A stretch of 64,000 bases of DNA from Lutraria lutraria. Lineage: Eukaryota > Mollusca > Bivalvia > Venerida > Mactridae. The notes beneath the pieces are model-generated. The model saw nothing but the letters and a program-made list of their open reading frames with translations, was not told the DNA's origin and searched no databases. This document shows, one piece after another, positions 49,401-61,400 of the stretch. A program made the translations under genes and the position numbers. The stretch lies in assembly GCA_964023205.1 (NCBI GenBank), contig OZ026840.1:8553603-8617602 (forward strand), read 5' to 3'. The stretch's first letter is position 1. Every line of letters begins with the position of its first letter.

Positions 49401-52400
49401 GCCTTGTGATCTGAGACATATAAACACTTCCAGCACACTTCATTTTTAGTCAATTTTCAATGTATCAAGGGGCATAACTGACAAGTGCCTGGGGCAATTA
49501 TGCTGGTTATCGAACTTGACCAATATCTTGTGCCCAGAAATATATTTACACAGTTTGGTGAAGATCGATTGGTAATATAACTCAAAAGTGCCTCGGGTGA
49601 TAGGGCTGGTTATCGATCCTGACCCAGATCTTATGCCCATAAACATTTTCAATAAGTTTGATGAAGATTGATTGATAATTGGTTGACTTAGAGGGTGGAC
49701 ACTGCATTTTTGGTCAATTTTCAATGTATCAAAGGGCATAACTCAGAAAAGCCAGGGACAATCGGGCTGGTTATCAAATTTGAATGAGATTTCATGCCCA
49801 TAAACATTTCAATCAAGTTTGGTTTTTAAACTGTTTGAATTAGTTCAAACTGTTAACACGTTTGGTGAAGTTCAGATGAATACTATTTGAATTAGAGTCC
49901 GGACATTATGCTGAATGTTTAAAACGCACTTAGTGACCCTGTGAACCAGTTTTTGACCCTAAATAATCTGTATTGGAAGTTGACCTAGATATCATGTAGA
50001 TGCAACTTCTGACCAAGTTTGGTGAAGATTTGATGTACACTATTTGAATTAGAGTCCGGACAATGTACTGGACGCCACCGCCGCCCGCCATGGGGTTTCA
50101 CATAATATGTCCCGTCTTTGACGGGCGTATAAAACAAGAGGGCCAAAATGGCCCTTTATCGCTCACCTGAGAACAAAGTCAAAATAATTAATGAACAGAT
50201 AATATAGTTTCCAACGCATATAAGCTATTTTTATGTAGATTTTGAGATCAAAACCAACAATGAAGGTATAATACTGTTAAACAAGCTAAAACATAGCAAA
50301 TTTTCTAATCCAAGGGCCCATAACTCTTGAAGTTCTGGTCCGATTCCACCCATAACTAAACTTGTCCAATACCCTAAGGTCATAAACATTCATTGTAAAT
50401 ATAATTAGGATCGGTGAATAAATGAAGGCGCTAGAGTGTAAACAAGCTAAAATATAGCAAATTTTCTAAGTCAATGGCCCATAACTCTTGAAGATGTGGT
50501 CTGATTCCACCCATAATCAATCTTGTCCAAGATCTTTTGGTTATACTCATTTACTGAAAATATTATTACGATCGGTGAATAAATGAAGGCGCTAGAGTGT
50601 TAACAAGCTAAAATATAACACATTTTCAAAGTCAAGGGCCCAGAACTCTTGAAGTTCTGGTCCGATATTGCCCATAATCGAACTTGTCCAAGATCTTTTG
50701 GTTATACACATTTACTGAAAATATGATCAGTATTGGTGAATAAATGAAGGTGCTAGAGTGTAAACTAGCTTAATATAGCAAATTTTGTAATTCAAGGGCC
50801 CATAACTCTAGAAGTTTTTATCAGATTTTGCCCATAATCGAACTTAGCCGAGACATAGTGGCTATATACATTGTGAGCAAGTTTAATCAAGATTCGTAAA
50901 GAGCTGTGGTTGCTAGAGTGTAAACAAACTAGGTGTGGACGGACGACGGACAACGTACGCCGGATATTCACCGATCCTAAAAGCTCACCTAATGAATCAG
51001 GTGAGCTAAACAAGAGGGCCAAGATGGCCCTATATCGCTCACATGACAATCACTGTTCACTCATCAAAACATTGTTTTGAACCGGTGACCTAGTTTTTTA
51101 CCCAAGATGACCCATGTTAGAACTTGTCCTACATATAAATAAGACAAACATTCTGACAAAATTTGGTGAAGATCCAATCAAAACCATGAAAACTACAGCA
51201 TAGACAAGGTTTTCCTAAGATTTGACCTCGTGACCTAGTTTTTGACCCCAGACGACCTATGTTTGAATTTGTCTTACATATCATTAAGACAAACATTCTG
51301 ACTAGGTTTGGTGAAGATACGATCAAAATTTGACATCTACAGTGTAAATAAGGTTTTCCTAAGATTTGACCTTGTGACCTGGTTTTTGACCCTAGGTGAC
51401 CCATATTTGACCTTTACGATCGGTGAATAAATGAAGGCGCTAGAGTGTAAACAAGCTAAAATATAGCAAATTTTCAAAGTCAAGGGCCCATAACTCTTGA
51501 AGTTATGGTCCGATTCTGCCCATAATCAAACATGTCCAAGGTATTTTGGTTATACACATTTACTGAAAATATTATTAGGATTGGTAAAAAAATGAAGGCG
51601 CTAGAGTGTAAACAAGCTAAATATAGCAAATTTTGTATTTCAAGGGCCCATAACTCTAGAAGTTATTGTCCGATTTTGCCCATAATCAAACTTAGGCGAG
51701 ACATTGTGGCCATATTCATTGTGAGCAAGTTTAATCACAATTCGTCAAGAGCTGCAGATGCTAGAGTGTAAACAAACTAATTGTGGACGGACGACGGACA
51801 TTCAACGATCCTAAAAGCTCACCTGATTCATCAAAAGTCAGACTACAAGATATGTTACACACAGTCATGATAATTACATGTATATTACTTTCAACAACAG
51901 CATATCACATTTACCAAGTTTGATAAACATTCTACGTAAGAATGTGCTATAACTCAAACAGAAAATAACCCAAAATAACAGAAATACAAAGGAGACAACC
52001 CTCTAATTTAATATGGTATTAAAATCAAATTTAATATTAAAGAAGTAATCTGTTCGGAGGCATGACAAATGAGTTTTAACAGTTCACCTTTCTAGAGCAG
52101 GTACACCACGTTTCTCCATCATTGACCGGTATCTATGTACAATATGTATACATAGAAATATAGCAATGGAGTCATAGCAGTCATTTATATGTTCTTCCAT
52201 TGATTTCTGTAAAATATTCAAAACATTTGAAATCAAGACATGAAAAAATAACCTTAATTAAAGTACTGAATGTACTCATGGAAGCTGAACTTACATGGAC
52301 TTGCACTGCAACATGGAATGGAAACTAGTTGGAATAACTGCATGTTAGATGTTGAAAATGTATACTTTGGTCTGCATCAAAATTCATATCCATCTAGAGA

Positions 52401-55400
52401 GTGATGGCTATGGGAAGCTGAATTATCATTTACTATCAAATAGCTTTTCACAGCTGTCACTCGCTCGGCATGCATGAATTTTGATGCGGACAATTAAGTT
52501 TTAACTAGAACTCCGCGAGTCGGATGTGTCGCCTGACGCTGATAGTTTACGTGACATATGAGCAAAAATGTTGCAGTGCACTTAACCTTGCTTTAATGTA
52601 GAATACTTTTGTGCCTGTTTACACTGTCTGAAAGTTTCTTAACATTAAAAGGAATAATTTAAGTAATTGTCTGCTTTATTCCAACGTACGGTGACAAAGT
52701 TATGTTCCGGATAAGAAATCCTCTAATAAAATCAATCAAAGGGGAATAACTAAAAAAAGCACAAGGTAGAGTTATGGTTATTGTGCACTGCACTTTGGAT
52801 CATTGCAAGAAACATGCACACCAAGTTTGAAGTAATTTGAACTTATGGTGACAAAGTTATGTTCCGGACAAGCAAAAGGGGGACGACGCCACCGCCACCA
52901 CCGCCACCACCGCCGACAAAGTAATACCTATATGCCGCCTAGTCAGGCGACACAAAAAATGTACACATTCTTCAGTCAAACAGTAATTGATATTAATTGT
53001 CAAGAACAATACAATAAAAACATTTCATACAAATCTATAAATGAATGAAAGGATGCCTTAAATATACTTCATAAAGTAATCCATTTTACTATCCAGTGAT
53101 CAGTTGGTTGAATTCAAAATGATTAATGACAGGGTTAAGTTAGTATGCAAGCCAGATGTTCTGACAGGAAATTCGCCTTGTAAAGTCTGTAGTGCCAATA
53201 CATAGAAACATACAAAACATGGAGAACAGTACAATGTTCCCAGCAGGTATCAAAGTCAATGCTTGTCATATTCAAAGAAATGAAACTCTTATATTAACTA
53301 AGCTAAAAAGGGGCCACTTGACCTGTATTTTATCATTACAGGGATAACACTTTACGTCCTTCCATATCAAATGGCGGGGGGGGGGGGGGCATAAAAACTG
53401 ACATATTTGTATACATCTCACACACATAGACAGTTGAAAACTGTAACTTACTAGATATATAGATAGAGTTTTTCCAAGTACTGTATTGAACAAATCCAGA
53501 GCTGATGTACCTGAGGCCATGAAGAAGTCAGTGAGAAATAAGTATTCTCTACAAGTATTGTCCATCAGAGCAAAATGTAGACTTCTAAATAAACTCTCAA
53601 ATGTGTACTAAAATAAACAAGTTTAGATGTAAATAAAACAAAGAGGCTATGTTACACTGTCATTGATTTTATGACACAATCATAATCAAGATCCTACACA
53701 TTTAGTCCTACACAACCATTCAGTAAAAGCATGTGCATTTACAGTATTCTTGAAAAAACCTGAAATACAGTGGGGGCCTGGTACTGCTAGGGCCCCCAGA
53801 GGGTCCAGGTAAAGCCCTGGTGGGGGCAGGCCAAAGCTCCTTGCTTCTACACTATTTAGTGACTTCAAAGGCCTTTAAAATTCACATTTACAAAAAGAAA
53901 TTTACAGATATTGGCAATCGTCGATCTAATCAGATATGGGGTACCCCGCCCCCCCCTCCAAATAAAATTCTCACTGGATTGGAAAAATAACCATTCTAGA
54001 CCTTAAAAAAGGACTTTCCTGCAAAAAATGGAAAACATCAACCCTTGTAATCTATCATACTACACAGACAGAATACAGCCAAGTCTGAATAACTAGATGC
54101 CCAAGGGCAACATGTTGAGTCCCCTGTATAGCCAGCTTGTGACCTTGACCTTTGAACTACAAGTATGGTTATGTTCATGAATTATCATTTCATTGAAATA
54201 AACTTTTACACCAATTTATTTCAAAATCCTTGAATGCAAACAGAAGTCACAGCCTAGACAAGGAAAATATATTTCACCGAATGTGTAATCTAGACCTTTG
54301 ACCTATGGATCTGGGTGTTGCCCAGGACACATCGCCTCATTGTATTATGCCAAGTCATTTTCAAATAATTCAATGCATAAGGGTGATACAGCCCAGGTCT
54401 ATAATACTTTTTTGATGTTTGACATCTAAGTGTGACCTGGGTCTTGCGCATGACACATGGCTCATGATGGTAAATATTTCTGCCAAGTAATTCCAAAATC
54501 CATCAAGAAATAACAAAGTTATGAAGCAGACACAAAAAAGACCCCATCATTGAACTTTAACATCTAAGAGTGACTTTGGCCTTGGAGCTATTTGACATTG
54601 TAAAGAATTATCTACCAAAACTCGTATGTAGGTGTTGAAATCAACTGACCCCCAAGCTGGGCCAATGTTGACCATGGGGCCATGATTTGAACAAACTTGG
54701 TAGAGTTCAACAAGAAAATGCTACATCCGAAATACCTAAGCCCTATATACTAGGCCTCAGGGTTTTGGACAAGAAGATTTTTCAAATTTTCCTATATATG
54801 GGCCTTTATAAATCTAGTGACCCCGGGGCAGAGCTGATTTTGACCCCCAACCATAATTAGAACTAACTTAATAGAGGTCTGCTAGACAATGCTACATACC
54901 AAATATCTTAGCTCTAGACCATGTGGTTTTGGACAAGAAGATTTTTTTAATTTTCCCATATAACATAAAGTAAACCCTTGGGTGGGGCCAATTTTGACCC
55001 CAGGCCATAATTTGAACAAACTTGGTAGAGGACCACTAGAAAATGTCTGCATAATTATACAAAATATTGAAGCTCTAGGCCTTGAAGTTTTGGACAAAGA
55101 TTTTTTAAATTTTCCTATGTAAGTCTATATAAATCAAGTGATCCCCTAAGGCTGGGCCAATTTTGACCCTAGGGCAATAATTTGATCAAACTTGGTAGAG
55201 GTCCACTAGACAATACCACATACAAAATATTGAAGCTCTAGGCCTTGTAGTTTTAGACAAGAAGATTTTTTAAATTTTCCTATATAAGTCTATATAAATC
55301 AAGTGAGCCCCGTGGCTGGGCCAATTTTGACCCTAGGGCAATAATTTGAATAAACTTGGTAGAGGTCCATTAGACAATGCTACATACAAAATATCTAATC

Positions 55401-58400
55401 TGTAGGCCTAGTGGTTTCAGAGAAGATTTTTGTAATTTTCCAATATAAAATAGAGTAAACCCTGGGGTGGGGCCAATTTTGACCCCGGGGCCATGATTTG
55501 AACAAGCTTGGTAGAGGTCCACTAGACAATGCCTCATACAAAATTTTGAAGCTCTAGGCCTTGTAGTTCTGGACAAGAAGATTTTTTAATTTTCCTATAT
55601 AAGTCTATATAAATCAAGTGAGCCCTGGGGCGGGGCCAATTTTGACCCTAGGGCAATAATTTGAAAAAATTTGGTAGAGGTCCACTAGACAATGCTACAT
55701 ACCAATGATCTAAGCTCTAGGTTGAGTGGTTTCAGAGAAGATTTTTTAAGATTTTCAACAAAAAAATCCTTCTGGTTGCCATAGCAACCAGGATTCCGCA
55801 TGGAATGGAATTCTTTGAACAACTTTGGTAGAGCTTTAAGCAAGGAACACACCTGTGAAGTTTTGTTGAAATTGACCCAGTGGTTTAGGAGGAGATGTTG
55901 TTTAAAGAAATTGTTGACGACGGACATAGCTCGATCCTAAAAGCTCACCTTGGCAGGTGAGCTAAAAAGTGTCTATGCATAAGGGAGATACAGCCCGGAC
56001 AAGGATCCGGACGGACTAACCAACCAACTAACCAATGTACAGACACGCGACAGACATTGTGGCGACTATGTCGAGCTCATGGCAAGTGGAATAATTTGTG
56101 TTATTTTATAAGATCTGATAAATATACTTGTCTCATGTTTTCCTTGTTTGCTTATTTTCTTTATTATACAGTCAAACCTGTGAACAAAGGCCACCCTTGG
56201 GAAAAATAAATACAACCTTTAATGACAGGTGGCCTTCATCTGGAGGTTGTTTTAAAAAAAATATTCATTGACAAGTTTTGTAAAGGACCCTTATTGACAG
56301 AGTCGCCTTATACTTTATACTTTATAACTGTAAGTAATTAGAAGTCTTATCAGAAAGTATATGAACATAAAATACTTGATATTTTATTTAACTGTATATA
56401 CATACTCAGTAGTCAGATGATGAAATACTTGATATATTATACTGTGAATACATATTATATTGTTAGAACATCAAATAGATGATATATTTATGACAGTGTG
56501 CATACATACCCTGTTTTCAGATTTGAGTGCAGCATGGGGTACAATAATTGGTGATTCCAAGTCTGAAGTCAGTACATCGCCACGGTTACCAACAGTAAAT
56601 ACTGTAGATTTATTCTTCAATGTAGTTTTACTTGTAAAAAAACTTAAATTATGTTAAAGAAGATTTTGCTCACAGTGAAACCTGTCATTGTCATAATAAC
56701 AAGTACTTATTTCTTATACTGTAGACTGTTATATTTCTCCAATACAGAAATATCAATATTGCAAGTTCCACAGTAGAAATATAATACTAAATCTTCTTAA
56801 TATTAATATATCAAGGCCATCCATAAGAAATTTTATATTTAGAGTTATGCTACCTACATGTATACTCAACAAAAATGGCCATACCCAACATGTGTAAAAT
56901 TTTAACTTTTCAGTTTAAAAACAGCATTTTGACAGGTATTTTGGTTTCAATGTAAAAAATAAATTGTAAAAAAAAATTCTTCCAACCTACCCACTGAACA
57001 TTCTCTGGATAGGGTAACCCAAACCAAACATTTTTTAAAGGATGGCATAAAATTAACATTTAGAAATAACACTCAACCCCTTAAGTACAATAATTATGAG
57101 AGTTTTCAGTCATGTGACATCAGGTTAGAGTTAAGTCCCTTTAAACTGGAAATATAAATCAGGAAAGGATATCTTTTCTAGCAGTTTCATCTACAGCCAT
57201 CAGGTCATCTTTTGTAGCAACTTCTTCAAACTATGATATGATATAATTATTATATGTCATACAATTTATACTGACTGTAGATATTTATACATAACAACAA
57301 TACATCCCTTTCAATCATAGTAAAATATAAGAAATATATTTCATTTGCTCAAAAACAATACTTACTTCAGTACATAATGCCATAGCTTTAGCTACATCAT
57401 GTAAAATTGTTTTCAGATGCTTTTTCTTATTTTTTTGCAATTTTTACAATATCATTGAATCAGTACAGTACTATATTACTTTATGTACTTTGTAATAAAA
57501 AAAGAAGTTCCGAATGTTTTTATAGCAAGTAAAACTGAGTTTCACTGATAAGACATCTAGGTAAAATATGACCTACTTTAATTTTAACATCCAAAAAGGT
57601 AATGGAGCTTAAAAAGCTGATGGATTCATTATATGACTGTGTATTTGATACACAAAGTATTGAACATCCAGTGACATTTGTACATTTTTGGTACATGTAT
57701 ATAAGTAAAATGAAAGAAATTGCTTATGGAATTCTCCTATAAATAGAGTAATTTTGAAGACTAACTGCTGAATCAACAATCACTACTAACTGCTGAATCA
57801 ACAATCACTACGAACTGCTGAATTAACAATCGCTCAGGCTGTCTGGTTAGCTCAGTGTTTAAAGCATTGATCAGGAGGTTGAACCCCAGGTGAGGCTCAC
57901 ACTGGCAAATTGGACTGAAGATATTACATCCTCAGTGTCCGATCTAGAATGCGTGGTTGCGAGATTCACGCTAATTTTTCGAAAATCCCCATTTTTAATG
58001 AGCGGACATACTACCTTAGGATGTTCGTCAAAATCGTTCATTTATTTAAGATCTACTAGCTTTAATAGGTAACACGAAATCGAAAGTAAATGTATCATTC
58101 CGATGGTTGCCTAATCCGCATGCCACTTAAGGATAAAAGCTGGGAACCAAGTATTTTCATTCCGGTTGCGTGATATCTGCCCATAATACGAATCGAAACC
58201 ATGTGCAAACGAAAATTATTTCATAATATTTTTCTTTTACCATCATACGTTGTTACCATTGATAATTTTTGCTGATATATTTTTATTTCAAAGTGGAGAG
58301 CAAATACTAGTTTTTAGATAAAATTTCTCTAACAACCGTTTTTTTAATGATTATGCAACTTACATAAACCATGCTAAGCATTAAACCTCGCTATAAAGCA

Positions 58401-61400
58401 AACGATCAAGATCATTGATTATTACAATGTCAGAGCCGTCAAAAAGGAGAATTACTGACTTTTTTCAATATGTGAAGTACCCCAAAATGTAAAACTCTCT
58501 TGTTTCCATGAGGAATTCAGATAAAAATACTGTCTGAAATGGATTTTGAACAGGCACTGACTGACACTAGTGTGGATATTGATACGACGAGATCCTATGA
58601 GTTTTCTAATGTTAATATGTACATGCCCCCATACTTGAAAAAAATCCCCACACAATTTTTAAGGTAGGGGGAAAGTCCCCCCTACTTTCAAAATCCTAGA
58701 TCGGACACTGAATCCTATGTTAAATTGTCCTCCATTTCTAAGTTATGTGGAGTAGCTTGGCAATAGCTTGTGGAATGTGATTAGTACTGGTAAAGGCCAA
58801 AATAAAGTCCAGGGAAGCTGGTTATGATAACTGCCCGCCACGATATAACTGAAATCATGTTTAAAATGGCATTAAACCTGATGAAATAGATAAATACACA
58901 ATCTCTCATCTTGAGATAATATGTACATTTCATAACATACTTGTAGCTTCATTAGTCGACTCAAGTAGCCTTTAAAATAAGAGAAATACACTTTGCTCAT
59001 TGTATCCATATATTCGTCTCTTACTTCCTTAGCAACGTGTCGTTCATTGGTCATCAAAAACTCATTAAAAAATCTGAAATATGAAATATAGGCATTAACA
59101 CATGACTTAAAGAAATAAATTAATTGCCATAACACAGGAAATATATCTATAACTCTCCTGTGAGACCAGACAATCCTATATAGGACTGGTACATCCCTGT
59201 TTATCTTTTGTTTAACTGCCCATGTGAGTATTATTCATTCATATCTGTTGCCATTTGAGAAGCTTTGTGAATTTATAAAGAGATTTATGCAAGTATATAG
59301 CATTTATGGCATTAACTAACATTAATTTTAAGGCTCATTAGCTTGTTGAATTTAGTAATACAGAGCAATAGATAAGATGATAGTAAAAAGTAAGAACTAT
59401 ATTTTATTTGCTCTAAAACAATATTTACATAATGCATTTCCTTATCTACATCTCGTAAAAATATTGTCAGATATTTTTTCTTATTTTTTGCAATATCATT
59501 GAAAAAATACTGTGCTACATTTCTATATGTACTTCATGATTAAAAAAGAAAATTTCAGAATGTTTTTATTGCAAGTAAAAGTCAGTCAATGATAAGACAT
59601 TTTTCTAGGTAAAATATGACCTACGTTAATTTTTACATCCAAAAAGCTAATGGGGCTTTAACACTATTTCACTACCTCTTACCTAAATTTTAACATAGTG
59701 TCTTGTGGTATCTGATAGTTTGCCATTGGTTTCTTAAAGATATTAATCTTCTGTAGCAGAAACTCTCTTATCTTTGCTATAGCCTGAAATTGACAACAAT
59801 CACATCACTATTAAAGCAATTTCAAAACACAAGTATGCTTCTTATATGAATAACCATGAGTTCACCTTGTCTGTATGTTCAATCAAGAGTTCAACTGTTC
59901 TCATTTTCTCATCCTAAAATCTATCTACTCCATTTGGAGATACTAATTTTGGACATTATGGGTATAAAGCCTTAAATAGTGCTGTTCTGTATTCATTCAT
60001 ATACAAAAAACACCAACAGCAGACAGTAATAAGAGTAAACTACCTTTAGAGGCAAAACACAAATGTAACTTAATAATTACATGTATTTAGAAAAGGAATT
60101 ACATTACACTTTTCATTAGGAATAATGATCATATGTACCACATGTACATAAAATATGCAAAATATTATGTATGAAAATAAAAGACAATGATCATGAAAAG
60201 CAAATCCATTTATATTGCTGGGCTAATATTATATTAAGTTTTTGTACATTTACACTTTGTACTCATTGTTGCTTTCTTTAAATTCAAAATCTCATTAACT
60301 ATCATTTCAAACACAAAATAATAATGTACAATTAATATGTCATTATCAAAGATTGTGAGCTACTTTGAAGCTGTGAATATGTATTGTTTGACCATATAAA
60401 CTATATAGATAATCGGGCAAAAATACACAACATAAAAACAATCCTCTAAGTAAAGGCTTAAGCTATAACACTATGATAAATCATGACTAAACACATGATG
60501 CTGAAAAACTGCTATGTTGCTTAAAGAAATGCTAAGCTTGAAGTAAATGTTGCATTATTTACAAACAAATGACCAAAAATGTTTGAAATATGCATAATTA
60601 ATTTCTGTCTCAGAATTATACATTTCATGCTTACCCAGAAATATAGGAATTTATAGGAATATCTTGGAAATAAAGGAATTTTTACTGAAATATAGGAATT
60701 AATAGGAATGAACCAAAAATATAGGAAAATATAGAAAACTGGACGCCCTGCAGATGGAATAGAACATATTCAGATTTGACTTGATTTTCAGCTTAAAATT
60801 GTCTCATTTGTGATATCTAGCACACACAATATTGATGGCGAAATGTACCAACCTTAATTTTCAGTTTCTCTAAAATATCTCTCACATCAAGACAAGACTT
60901 GGCATCTCTAAATGACTGTTCCTTCACAAAGTTGATTTTATGGTTTAATTCATGAAGCTGTTCCAGAAATCCTCGGTCAGTGACAGGAGTGTCCAAAATG
61001 TGACTGCAAAATAGAAACAGAGCTTGATGTGTGACCTTGACCTTTGACCTACTGACCTAAAAATGCACAGGTTCTGTAGAGGTTGTCATGAAGAAGCAAC
61101 ATTTGAAGTTTGATGATTGCAGGTGGAAGTTTTTTGATTTTATAAGTAAGGTACAAAGCAACAGACAGACAGGCCAAAAACAACATGCCCCCGATACATC
61201 GATACAGGGGGAATAATGAATGTTATAAAATGGAATACTTGGTGCAGAGATCAGTAGGTGGAACCTGATGTTTTATTCCAGATGGTGAGAGGTATTTCAG
61301 AATGGACCCAGATAGTTCAACTCTGGATGATCACATGTGAGAGAACTGCTTCCAGCAGACTAGATGCTGGCTTGGTACTTAAACATAACATCCATAATGG

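Noticed and set aside
46668..51049. Identical 85-codon frames at 46668-46925 and 50792-51049
   Set aside because: Their identity is due to the 888-bp intronic duplication of a noncoding repeat.
57840..57890. tRNA gene
   Set aside because: A-box-like and B-box-like words are only about 17 bp apart and no cloverleaf can form; it is a SINE head.
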